Shown: positions 22,402 through 33,310, numbered from the stretch's first letter. The stretch is DNA of 64,000 bases from Epiperipatus broadwayi (GCA_028023455.1 JAQFVV010000556.1:188001-252000), one strand, 5' to 3'. Notes: generated from the sequence alone by a model not told the origin. Program-made: numbers and translations.

Positions 22402-22792
22402 TTATATTCCCAATGTTGTTTTTTAACAACGTAAAAAACCTTCTCATATTTATGTTTATACACATCTTTTTTTAACTTACACCTTTAAACCCTATTATAT
22501 ATGCATTTCAATTATCTAATAATCTATATAATAATTTCACCTTCTAATAACATTTCATCATTTCTTCAACCCCCCCCCTCCAAAAATTATAAACCATAAA
22601 AATAAAAAACAAATAAAAATAAACCAAACCAAAAAATAAAATAAATATAAAAAAATAGTAAGTAAAAAGTCCAATGAAATTATAATATCTTTTCTCTTCT
22701 TTCTTCCTCTGTTTATATCCTATTCTTCTCTGAAAAAGTTATTATTTCCCAAATTGTTCAAAAAAACTTTCTGTACAAGTTTACTGATTGTG

Positions 22793-23141
22793 ACAAATCC
22801 ATTTGCTTCTGTTTCTAATCATGACTCAATCCTTTTTTTCTTTTCAAAATATACATTACATATAGCCATATAATTCTATAATTAAAACACTTCTTTTCTT
22901 TTCAAAAACTTTATTTGATATATATATCTATTTGTTCCGACGTTTTTTTCTAGATCCTTGAAAATGACTATAGAGTAAAAATAGTCGAAACGTTGGAACA
23001 AGTGGATATATATATATCAAATAAAGTTTTTGAAAAGAAAAGAAGTGTTTTAATTATAGAATTATATGGCTATATGTAATGTATATTTTGAAAAGAGAAA
23101 AAGGATTGAGTCGTGATTAGAAACAGAAGTAAATGGATTTG
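22793..23141. repeat. Penelope 5' palindromic terminal repeat
   Basis: Arms 22793-22943 and 22986-23141 are inverted copies with only a few differences, both running from the AAATCCATTTG end through AAAACTTTATTTGAT to the GGAACAA block. The 42 bp centre holds CTTGAAAATGACTAT, with ATAGTCGAAACGTTGG starting the right arm: stem II GACTAT/ATAGTC and an intact GAAACG box, but the CTGANGA box is altered to CTTGAAAATGA. A degenerate hammerhead is the best reading. Confidence 0.8.
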
Positions 23142-23560
23142 TTTTTTATAAAAGCATATATGATAACTAGAGACAATTTACTATAATTATGGATAAAGAT
23201 GATGAATTGATATCAAAAAAGGCAGACTACAATGGAGTAAAAATTTGGAATATGGTGTAGTTTATATAGAGATTGGTCATAGAATAATAGAATATTTTTC
23301 TAATGTAGGTTGTTGAATGAGAAAAAAAAGATAAATTATATGAAGAATGAGGGGAGGAAGAGTATATTAGTGAGAGGAATAAAAAGTTAGATTTTTTTTG
23401 GATCTATTTAGGCTTTTATAATAAAAAGGAGGAATGTGATAAAAGCATATTAGAACCAACAAAACATTTGTTATTAAAATGAGATAAGAGAAGTCAGATA
23501 GTGTGCCAGTGTTGACTGAATAATTTCATAATAGTATATTAGAGGATGATTATAGATATA

Positions 23561-24999
23561 AGATATAGATTTTTTTTAAAAATTGAATACTTTATGGCTT
23601 AGGAATTCAACAGAAATTTAAGAACCAGAAATAACAAGCTTGGCTGTGATCCCTGTCTGCTACTACACCAAACTTTGCGAAACAAGAAATAAGTGAACTT
23701 ACAGGAATAAGAACGAAGAAATATATTTAATTAGGATATCAGTTACTAAGCATATAGTTTGAGTACAAAAATTATTGACTTTGTGTAAAAAAAAATCCAC
23801 CTGCTAATAGAATAATCAAAAAAGCAAATCATATATAACGCGACATTACTTTTATAAGCTTGTATTTACAAAAATGTAATACAGAGAGCGTACCAATAGA
23901 TCCAAATAAGATCCTAATAGAGTTATTTCTTTTCTTCTTTTTTTTTATTACTTTTTTTTACAGTTATTTCTTTTTGTTGTAAGTGTTATTGTTTTCTTTT
24001 AGAATACATATATATACATTGGATTATTTAATAGTATGTGCTTAAATATCATTTTTTGTATATGTAAAAGAATGATTTTACTTTTGTAAATAATTAGAAA
24101 AATACAATAAATCAGGTTAATCTAACGATAGACTTAAAACCTCTACCGATATATTTATCAATTAAATATTTGTCTTTTTTCATTTTGTCCTTATATGAAT
24201 TCCAAAATTGTAAATATTTACATTTACTCGGTTGTATTACATACACATAAGTCAGCAGAAATTGATAATGCCGGAATATTATTTTTTCAATATTTAATGT
24301 TAAATGTTCTGCATAGATGGCGCGATTGATTGAGTTTCTTTGGATGAGTATTTTTTATTTTTACTATCTCAGTAATAAGTCAAGATTAAAATACAAATTG
24401 AAGTCTGTATTAATTTTTAGCATCCTTTATAAAAAGAAACTATCATTTTTATTGCTTTTGTAATATATCTTCTATTTAGCTTTGTTTTGTTTCATTTATT
24501 TTTTCTCAATGTCTTATTATCATTATACGTTATCGGGCAGCAATGATATAAAATAATGTAGATTACTGTTGTTCTAAATTGTATCTGCACTAAAAATAGT
24601 ACTACTGTTTATTACGTTGCAAATTTTATAAATGAATAGAATGGCACTGGTATGAGTGAGAGAATTCAAAACTGCTTGCACGGCATCCATTAATAAATGC
24701 AAAGTAGGGGGATTTTTTTTTACTGATCATAAAACATTTTAATTAAAAAAAAATTATGTAACAACATTTTTTTTTTTTGCCACAGGCATTAAAAAGTTAT
24801 TACAGCTGTCGTGCCGGAATATAGAGTGGGTTGAAGTATTATTTTGGACAGCTAAATAATGCTTGAGGTTTATCAAAAACATTTATTTGTAAACTTTTAA
24901 AAATCCGATATTTCAAATAGATGATACGTACTTTTTACCTCCAGATAACAATAATCGCGGTAATTATTTATTTGCCAAAAGATAGATCTGACTTATTAG
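23561..24999. other. AT-rich spacer, no gene seen
   Basis: AT-rich DNA with poly-T tracts at about 23935-23955, 24713-24721 and 24768-24778. No gene or repeat family was recognised. Confidence 0.4.
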
Positions 25000-25013
25000 A
25001 TCACTTTGTTCTT

Positions 25014-25097
25014 GTCAAGCATTGGTGGTCGAGAAGCAGTTGTCCCGGATTAGCGGGTTCGCTTCCCGGCTGATGCTATGACACATGAGAAAAAAAA
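25014..25097 (+). mobile_element. Retroposed small tRNA-like RNA with 14 bp TSD
   Basis: Flanked by ATCACTTTGTTCTT at 25000-25013 and 25098-25111. The body is 76 nt plus an A tail of eight, the mark of LINE-driven retroposition. It has an A-box-like TGGTGGTCGAGAAGC (Leu/Ser tRNA style), a B box GGGTTCGCTTCC inside a CGGG/CCCG stem, and its ends pair (GTCAAGCAT with ATGCTATGAC, one bulge). The anticodon arm is not convincing, so it is a tRNA-derived RNA or short SINE and not a working tRNA gene. Confidence 0.75.
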
Positions 25098-25379
25098 ATC
25101 ACTTTGTTCTTACTTTTATACTCTATTACTCAAATACTCGTAATTGTTTTCCTTCTATTAAAATCAGCTTTTTTTTTTACTTCTTATACCCTCTACAATG
25201 TCATTTTGCATAATTTTTTTACTTGTAAATATGAGTTCTTTGTATTCTTAATTTTTTTTTTAATTAATCATATATTCTTTTCAACACTTTCATACTGCTA
25301 ATATTATCTTCTAATTTATATTCTTATAATCTCCAATATTTTTTTTTTAATTTTTTTTTATTTATTAGTATATCTAATT

Positions 25380-25575
25380 CAGGGGTCCCCAAGCCTATGC
25401 CCGCGGACCATTTTATGTGTGCCTACCGCTATCCGAACACGATAAAAAATTATTTATCTTGTACAAATAAATTTAATTTTTAAAATTTCTTATAAAATAT
25501 TGTATTATATGGTGCCTGCCACCTGGCCGGTATTATACAATGTGCTCTTAAGTGAAAAAAGGTTGGGAACCGCTG
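25380..25575. mobile_element. hAT-type MITE, 196 bp
   Basis: Terminal inverted repeats CAGGGGTCCCCAA and TTGGGAACCGCTG, with an 8 bp target-site duplication ATCTAATT/ATCTAATC (7 of 8) at 25372-25379 and 25576-25583. The 8 bp duplication and CAG...CTG ends are typical of non-autonomous hAT elements. It encodes nothing. Its ends were not found around the hAT pseudogene at 6390-8350. Confidence 0.85.
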
Positions 25576-25966
25576 ATCTAATCCATATAAAACTATTCTG
25601 TAGATAAAACATCTTTTAAAACTAACATTCAATAGCCGCAGGAAAATTCTCATTAAAAGTCTCGATTTTTTTTATTATTGTTACTTTCATTATAAGTTAA
25701 TCAACGTTTTAAGTTCTTATAAAGTACTAACATCACTATTAATAATTTTTTTCTTCCCATCCATTTTTGTTTCTTTAGTCTTTGCAATTATTTTTATACC
25801 AAACTTTTTTAAATTTCTGCCATAATATTTTATAAACTTATTCTCTCTGTTTACAAATATTGCTGTCTCCTTTGTACAATTAGTGGTGGTCTGTCCATAG
25901 GTGCTGCACCCCTCTCCACCTCAGTGTAAAATGAAATGAATGTTTTTATTTAATTATTATCATTCT

Positions 25967-26210
25967 TAAATGTATATATTAATTAAATTTATATACACGT
26001 TTTAGACAATTATACAAATAGAATACTCTAAGTAAAGAGGTAAAAAAGTATTTGCAATCTAATAACTACTCTTTCTTATTGCATTGCTTAAATTTATATA
26101 TTAATTAAATTTCTATACATGTCTTAGACAATTATACAAATAGAATACGCTAAATAAAGAGGTAAAAAAAGTATCTGCAATCTAATAACTACTCTTTCTT
26201 ATTGCATTGC
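25967..26210 (+). repeat. 122 bp tandem duplication
   Basis: Units 25967-26088 and 26089-26210 share TATATTAATTAAATT, GACAATTATACAAATAGAAT and ACTACTCTTTCTTATTGCAT. A third unit begins at 26212 but is interrupted by the hairpin MITE, resuming with TATCTGCAATCTA at 26390. A related 60 bp block lies at 25930-25990 and again at 26514-26575, so the array may sit between direct repeats of an older element. Confidence 0.8.
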
Positions 26211-26224
26211 CAAATGTATACCAT

Positions 26225-26389
26225 ATAATACTAAAGTGCCCATGCACTTTACTATTGTTACACAATGCTTTATTTACCACCCTTTTTTTTTTTTTTTTTA
26301 CAGTTTCGATTGGGCAATTGAAACTGTAAAATAAGGGTGGTAAATAAAGCATTGTGTAATAGTAAAGTGCATGGACAATTTAGTATTAT
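26225..26389. mobile_element. Hairpin MITE, about 165 bp
   Basis: Nearly the whole length folds on itself: ATAATACTAAAGTGCCCATG on the left is the inverse of CATGGACAATTTAGTATTAT on the right, continuing through CACAATGCTTTATTTACCACC to a T-run and a short loop around GATTGGGCAATT. It interrupts the third unit of the 122 bp array. No protein. Confidence 0.75.
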
Positions 26390-26575
26390 CTGCAATCTAC
26401 TTGTAGTGATTTTTTGTCTCGCTTAGATACATGCTCTTTTTGTTTGCACTCTCTGTCGGATGGGCAAAAGTACTACAGTCAATGATACAAAAGCACTTTC
26501 ATAATAGAATAAGTCTAAAATGAATGTTTTTATTTAATTATTATTGTTGTTAAATTTGTATATTAATTAAACTAA

Positions 26576-27667
26576 TATTTTTATGCTTCTAGAAGCCTTC
26601 TATTCCAATACCCTGAAATTTTATATAGGGTCATTTTTTTATATATTTTAGAGATATCGGTATTATCCCAGTTGTAGGGCTCTTTTATTTAGTCTGAGAA
26701 TAAAGATATTATAGCATATTATCTGATATCCATTAATTACTCGGGTTTACAAGAGATGATCAACCTTTCATTAATAATCTCACAAAATTTTGCTCATTTA
26801 TTTTTTTCATAATTTACTGTTTCTATTGCAGCATCTCCTTAAATAATTTTCATTTTTTATTTGCATTTATTTTTTGATTTAACTTACTACTTTATTTATT
26901 TATTTATTTATTTTATCCAACAGATCTGGATAAAAAAAAAACTTTAATATTCTCTTTTAATTTATTAATTGCCCCCTTTTGTGTGTGTGTGTGTGTGTGT
27001 CAGCTCTTATTTTTTTTAAAAGATTTCAATCTTGTCTACTAAACTATGATTCAAATACATTTTAAAATTTGTAAACCAAAACATAATTTGACTTCTATTC
27101 TAATTGTCTGAATCTTTCTTTCTGAATATCCTGTACTCATTGTTATTATACTATTTTCTCTGCAAAAGTTTATCATCTTATCACTTCTTATCTCCTTATA
27201 ATCTTTAACAATTTTATTACCTCTTCATTATGCAACTATTTTTATACCATTTTCAATATTTTTTTTCAATTTCTTTTTATATGATTTTATTTTATTGTCA
27301 TCACAAAATTTGTTTAGAATGTATACATGAATACATATATGTACATATGTTTCAAAACATATTTTCGCTAGTAATTTAATAAAATAATATTAAAGTAAAT
27401 ATACCAATGTTTTGACAAGATGACATTTGCCTTTAATTGGTTTAATTTGTTGCAGTATTTACTTTAAAATTATTTTGTTAATCACAATTACTCTTGAAAA
27501 ACATCTTTTGCCCATGAAAACATTCATTTCAATATGTTATAAACTATATATAATTATGTATAACTAGAGATAAGATTACCTTCAAAAGAAAAAACAAAAG
27601 ATGTTATTATTTTTATTAATTCATGCTTTTTATGTGAATTTATTATTTACACTTGTTCTTTGTACAT
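26576..27667. other. AT-rich spacer with microsatellites
   Basis: Contains (TTTA)n at 26888-26914 and (TG)n at 26980-27000. Otherwise AT-rich with no recognised gene. Confidence 0.45.
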
Positions 27668-30600
27668 TTATTTTGTGATATGATGAGATGCACTGTGACT
27701 TCTCCTTATACAGTGGAATCTCTCAGTCAATATGCCCAGAGAAGCCTGTTAGCCACTTTACCTTCCTTTTCGATTCCTCACCCTAAGTTTACTCATATTT
27801 ATCTCTATTCTGCTCCATCTCATTTCCACAACATGATCTTTGTCAACTCCATAGCTTTTATATCTAAATTCCTCCTATCTTTTCCCAAACCCAACATAAG
27901 AACCAATAACCCACTTTATTTTGTATAATTACTTTGTTTATATTTATTCTTCTACAATTTTATTATTTGTACTTTTTCTGCTTCCAGGTATTTACATTCA
28001 ATTAACAGATGCCTAATATTTTCTATGTCTCCTTACACAACTTGCAGACTAAATCACTCACACTTTTCCATTTATGTGTATATATCCTTGTTGATAAAGA
28101 TCTTGTTCGAGCCTTAAACAGTAAAATACTTTCCTTACTATTATCATAAATTAATTTATACCCAATATTCTGTTTACTTCTATATATATTTAAACTCTTT
28201 TTACTCTCCATACTAGTTTTCCATCTCTCCAACTCTCTATTCTTTATTAATGCATCTATTCTTCTATCCCATTATTTGCAACTATTATACTCAACAATTC
28301 TCCTAACACAATCATCCCATCTTTTGTATAAGTATACTGACATAAATTCTTTATCCAAATCTTCTGCATACCATACCACCTTTCTCACCCATCTTGTTGA
28401 CTGCTCTTTACTCATAACCCAATTAAATACTATTTTGGCTAATCTCTTACATAAACTGCAATCTACCGAACATTTTTATTTTGCTTTTTGCATCTCTCAT
28501 ATAAAAACTTGACCACTCACATTTCTTCTTGAATTGCCTCCTTTGCTATCTACACACCTGCATCTAATGCATGTTTGTACTTTTTCTAAGTAATCTAACA
28601 CCCTTTTACTTATACATAACACATCATTACCATATGTTAACCCTGCTACTGCCACTCTCTTCCACACAATCCTAGCTATATCATATTTATCATATGAAAA
28701 CACTGTTAATTTCTTTATCAGTCCCTTTCTTTTCTTTGCTTCATTTATTAATTTTTTCTCCCATTCATCCAAGCAATTTTTCTGATTATTTAAGATGATT
28801 CCCAAATAGTTATACCTATTCACCACACTTAACTTTATATCCCCCAATAAGAAATCTTTGTCTTCTCTTTCTCCAGTATTCACCATCATTATATTTGATT
28901 TTTCTTCACTAAATTTAATCCCCATAACTTTACCCACCCTTGTACATATCCTCAGCATAACTTCCATATCTTCTCTTCTTTCTGTGCACAAGAAGACTCA
29001 TCCACAAATAAAAGACCTGATAATATATATATATACTCCCTTGTCACCTATTAATGGTATCTCTACCCCTCTTCCTAATCTTTCTATTGCTCTCTCCATT
29101 TCTCTCAAATACAACAAAAACAAAATAGGTGACATAAGACATCCTTGCCTTACTCACACCCCATTTTTAAGTTTAATGGATTCTATACTCCCTAATTGAT
29201 ATGTATAGTAATTATTTTCATACAATCTCTTAATAATATCCACTAAAGCTCCATCCATTCTCAAATTTACTAAACTCACCCATAATCTATTTCTGTTTAC
29301 TTTATCTTGTGCCCTTTCTGTATCTATAAAAACTATATATAATTGTCTACCTGTACTTCTCATATCTATAAGTTGTGTACTACTAATAATCTATCTCCTA
29401 TATGCCTATCCGATTAAAAACCTCCTTGCATGTCTCCCACTATATTATTTTCTTCCATCCACTTTGCAACCCTTCCAGCTACCATATATGTGAAAATTTT
29501 ATATAACATTTGACATTGCCACTATTGTTCTATAATTACTTAACTTTCTATAATCTTTACCCTTTCCTTTAAATAATGGCCTTACTCTTGTATTACTGCA
29601 ACTATCTGGAAAATTTCTCTTCTGTGTCATCTTATTAAAACAATAATAGATTTAATTTTGCTCTATGTGCTAAAGTCCATTACTATCTCTGCTATTTCAT
29701 CCATCTAAAGCTCTTGCCTTTCCACTTTTCAATTTTTTCCTGCCTCATTCAATTCATTTTCTGTAAACCTAATATTTCCATTACTATATGCTTTTATGTT
29801 TATCACTCTGTTCTTCACATCTAACATCTTTTCTATATCCATTACATACTTATTTAAGATTGTCTCTAATTCTTCTCTAGAGCTACACTCTATTCCCTCA
29901 TCATCTAGTAATACTATTTCTCTTTCCCCTACATTCCTTCTTTGAATATATTTTCAAAATTTTTTACTCCCATCTCTTCCACTTTTATTAATATCCTCCA
30001 ACAATTTACTATTTAATTTTGTTCTCTCTCTATCATTTATCTATTTTGGCCAACTTTTTTAAAAATATTTTTCCCATTTAACATTAACATCTTTTTTGCT
30101 TTCCTAGTTCTTAATAACACACTTATATTCTCTGAATGCTTTTTTAACTCTCTTTTACACTTTTACTAAATCTCACTTTTTTATTACTTTTATTCTTCTG
30201 AATATTCTCACCTAAAACACTATTTGCCACTTTTTTTACTTTACCACACCAGTCCTTATATACATCCCCAACAAACTCTTCCATGATTTCTTCAATTTTT
30301 ATTTTATATTCCTCTAACTTATTCTTATCACTCATTCTTCATCCACATTTTTCACTATCGTTTCTACTTTTATTGCTATTTCCCATCACATTACTAACCA
30401 TTTCTATTATTAAGAAATTATGATCACTATTATATACTGTTTCTGCATTATCAAACACTTTAATTTTTTGTATTTTATTTATTCCTTCTTTCTCTATTAA
30501 TACATAATCTATTGTGTGAAATATATTCCCTCATAAATATTTGATAAATTTCCAATGCTCAAATTCACTCTGACAAATATTCTTCAAAAGCTGTCCATTC

Positions 30601-30906
30601 TTGTTATCTACATCATCGATTTCTTGAATATGCCTATTCATCTCCCCTATAACCATTATTGTTACCCCCTTTTTTTAACTCAGTATATCCTTAACTAAAC
30701 ATTCATATATGCTACTGTTCCATTCCATTATAGTTTGACCATCTCCAGTGGCTATATACATTATAGCCATCATCCATGCTTGCCTTTCTAACCTTATCTC
30801 AAACCACAAATGTTGTTGACATTTAACAGTATTTAAATATTTTTTTGACATAACTCCTATATCACCACTCCTTTTTTCTTTTCTATTTATACCCTGCCAT
30901 AACATT
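27668..30906 (-). mobile_element. CR1-type LINE, copy B (5'-truncated)
   Basis: Same family as copy A. On the minus strand it runs from the endonuclease (30675-30923, matching copy A around 11282-11467) through RT to the 3' tail. RT pieces: 29154-29363 (YIVFIDTERAQDKVNRNRLW) and 28497-28991 (GIKFSEEKSNIMMVNTGERE, YNYLGIILNN). The catalytic box near 28996-29010 reads FVDE in place of FADD. The tail has the MERWKTSMESKKSLNIYRSK block. The 5' end stops abruptly inside the endonuclease at about 30906, typical of incomplete reverse transcription. Confidence 0.85.
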
Positions 30907-30978
30907 CTGTACAGTAGCGCCATTCAGTGCAAACTTGTGTAAGCATAAAGAATGTTAATCATGTGATGTTTAGTGGTT
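30907..30978 (+). mobile_element. Terminal fragment of the hammerhead family
   Basis: CTGTACAGTAGCGCCATTCAGTGCA followed by AACTTGTGTAAGCATAAAG and ATCATGTGATGTTTAGTGGT matches the terminal part of the foldback family (same order at 34740-34815). It abuts the truncated 5' end of LINE copy B with no clear duplication. Confidence 0.6.
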
Positions 30979-31494
30979 TAATTTGTTTTATTACTTAATA
31001 AATTTGAAAGTTTCCATCTGATTTTTTTTTCCTGATATCAGATGGCCTGTATTATAAATTAACTCTACCATTACTAAATAGTGATCTCCAAGATATGCTA
31101 TGCACCATGTTTCTTAATTTCAGCTAAAATGATTTATTATTTAGACGTGTGTAAATGTTACACTTCAAAATACCTATTATTAAATGTAATAGTTTATTGC
31201 ATTTTTTTTAAAAATTTGATAAAACAATCACTTTTTTTATTAATATGTAAATGAAATTTGTGTATAACTAAAGCTTATTTAACATTTATTGGCTAAACAT
31301 ATACTCATAGACATATATATATTCAACCGTATTAAAATACATATAGTTCATGAGTGTTTTGGCATTTGGTAAAATGCCAAAAAAAAAAAGTAAAATTTAA
31401 AAATCGTTCAATTGATGCAATTTATATATATTTTTAGTTAGTATAATTTATTTTTTTTGATACATACAATGAAAGTTATTTGTGTTTCATGTGA
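30979..31494. other. AT-rich spacer
   Basis: No gene. A small hairpin occurs at 31360-31381 (TTGGCATTTGGTAAAATGCCAA). Confidence 0.4.
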
Positions 31495-31544
31495 TGTGAT
31501 GCTCTGTGACTTCTCCTTAAATGGAGTCTGGAATCTCTCAGCAA

Positions 31545-32483
31545 TTATGCCCAGAGAAACCTGTTAGTCACTTTACCTTCTCTTTCCATTCCCCACCCTA
31601 AGTTCTCATAATCTGCTCCGTCCCATTTCCACAACATAATCTTTGTCAACTCTCTGCCCTTTATATCTAAATCCCCCTTATCTTTTCCTAAACCCAGCAT
31701 AAAAACCAATAACCCACTTTCTGTATAATCACTTTGTTCATATTTATTCTTCCATAACTTCATTATTTGTACCCTTTCTGCTTTCAAGCATTTGCATTCA
31801 ATTAACAGATGCTTAATATTTTCTATGCCTTCCTTACACAATTTGCAGACTAAATCACCCACATTTTTCCATTTACATGTATATTCTCTTGTTGCTAAAG
31901 ATCCCGTTTGAGCCTTAAACAATAAACTACTTTCCTTGCTATTATCATAAATTAACTCACACCCAATGTTCTGTTTACTTCTATATATATTTAAACTCTT
32001 TTTACTCTCCATACTAGTTCTCCATCTCTCCAACTCCCTATTCTTTATTAATGCATCTATTCTTTTATCCCATTTCTTACCACTATAACACTCAACAATC
32101 CTCCTAACACAATCATCCCACCTTTTGTACAAGTATACTGATATAAATTCTTTATCCAAATCTTTTGCATACCACATTACCTTTCTCACCCATCTTGTTG
32201 CCTGCCCTTTACTCATAACCCAATTAAATACTATTTTGGCTATTCTTTTATTATCCATAAACTGCAACCTACCAAACATTTTCATTTTACTTTTTGCATC
32301 TCTCATATAAAAACTTGACCATCCCATTTCTCCTTGAATTGCCTCCCTTGCTGTCCACACATCTGCATCCAATGCATGTCTTCCTACTTCCCTTTGTACT
32401 TTTTCTAAGTAATCTAATACCCCTTTACTAACACATAATGCATCATTACCATATGTTAACCCTGCTACTGCAACTCCTTCCAT
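31545..32483 (-). pseudogene. LINE ORF2 C-terminal domain, copy C (312 codons open)
   Basis: An uninterrupted 312-codon stretch that is the C-terminal third of ORF2, not a separate gene. It starts in VAVAGLTYGNDAL just after the RT palm (with the usual YG), continues with VQREVGRHALDADVWTAREA, a basic helical section, and a Cys/His motif CKLCKEGIENIKHLLIECKC (C-x2-C-x8-H-x4-C), a feature of CR1/L2-type LINE tails that may bind RNA. Its openness makes copy C the best reference for this family in the window. Confidence 0.8.
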
Positions 32484-33306
32484 ACAATTCTAGCTACATC
32501 ATATTTATTATATGAAAACACTGTTAATTTCTTTATCAATCCCTTTCTTTTCTTTGCTTCATTTATCAGTTTTTTCTCCCATTCATCCAAGCATTTTTTC
32601 TGATTACTGAAGATAATTCCCAAATAACTATATCTATTCACAACACTTAACTTTATATCCCCCAATAAAAATTTTACATATTCTCTTTCCCCAGTATTAA
32701 CCATCATTATATTTGATTTTTCTTCACTAAATTTAATCCCCATCTCTTTACCCACCCTTGCACATGTCCTCAGCATAACTTCCATATCTTCTCTTCTTTC
32801 TGCACACAAAAAGACATCATCTGCAAAAAAAAAAAAAGACCTGACAATGTATATACTCCCTTACCACCTATTAACGGTATATCTGTCCCTCTTCCTAATC
32901 TTTCAATTGCTCTCTCCATTTCACTCAAATACAACAAAAACAAAATATTTGACATAGGGCATCCTTGCCTTAGTCCCATCTCAGTTTTAACTTTAACTGA
33001 TTCTATATTCCCTAATTGATACATATAGTAATTATTTTCATATAATTTCTTAATAATATCCACTAAAGCTTCATCCATTTCCAAATTTGCTAAACCTACC
33101 CATAATCTATTTCTATTTATTCTATCATATGTCTTCTCTATATCTATAAAACTCATATATAACTGTCTAATTGAATTCCTACTCATATCCATAAGTTGTG
33201 AAACTACAAATAAACTATCTCCTATATGCCTATCTGATCTAAAACCTCCTTGCATTTCCCCCACTACATTATTCCCTTCCATCCATTTTGCAACTCTTCC
33301 AGTCAT
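32465..33306 (-). pseudogene. LINE ORF2 reverse transcriptase, copy C
   Basis: Two open stretches, 32770-33306 and 32465-32809. Motif A: MSFIDIEKTYDRINRNRL; motif B region: GLRQGCPMSNILFLLYL. The catalytic Ala-Asp-Asp codons exist near 32815-32824 but are displaced to another frame by a run of 13 T (minus strand, 32825-32837) where copy A has only short T runs. It then continues with GIKFSEEKSNIMMVNTGERE. Single-frame expression is impossible. Confidence 0.85.
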
Positions 33307-33310
33307 GATT

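Larger units (their letters stand above)
19483..23147 (-). mobile_element. Penelope-like element with RT/GIY-YIG and 13 bp TSD
   Basis: Flanked by the perfect 13 bp repeat ATAAAAGCATATA at 19470-19482 and 23148-23160. The 782-codon RT/GIY-YIG frame runs on the minus strand. The 3' end (19483-19600) and the 5' region (22866-23095) share a terminal repeat with AAAACTTTATTTGAT and an AACGTTGGAACAAGTGG block. At the 5' side that repeat is present twice, head to head, as a palindrome (22793-22943 with 22986-23141). Such direct-plus-inverted terminal repeats, GIY-YIG nuclease and hammerhead-like terminal motifs are family hallmarks. Its open frame amid decayed neighbours suggests a recent insertion. 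Confidence 0.92.
17940..23560 (+). pseudogene. Plus-strand LINE C-terminal remnant, twice interrupted
   Basis: Outside the two insertions the plus strand reads in broken frames as the tail of a LINE ORF2: IITSALICGNEIFGILP at 18985-19030, IQKKIS followed by LLGGLGTDNEAL at 19050-19105, VFNWII at 19225, and after the Penelope element ECDKSILEPTKHLLLK near 23425-23480, resembling the Cys/His tail (HLLIEC) of the CR1-type copies. The pieces line up once the hammerhead foldback (18012-18958) and the Penelope element (19470-23160) are taken out, so this LINE is the older host of both. Family assignment is tentative. Confidence 0.4.
31495..33310 (-). mobile_element. CR1-type LINE, copy C (5'-truncated within RT)
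   Basis: Same family as copies A and B, with the same 3' tail (ATGCTCTGTGACTTCTCC on the plus strand at 31499, compare 27687). It is the best preserved of the three over the RT and C-terminal region, and begins in RT around residue block NNVVGEMQGGFRSDRHIGDS. It ends at 33306-33310 without a clear target-site duplication. Confidence 0.85.

Noticed and set aside
25014-25089. Functional tRNA gene
   Set aside because: The anticodon arm cannot be folded convincingly, and the A tail plus 14 bp duplication show that it is a retrocopy.
31545-32483. Independent 312-codon gene
   Set aside because: It is the C-terminal part of the LINE ORF2 in copy C, with the same blocks in copies A and B.
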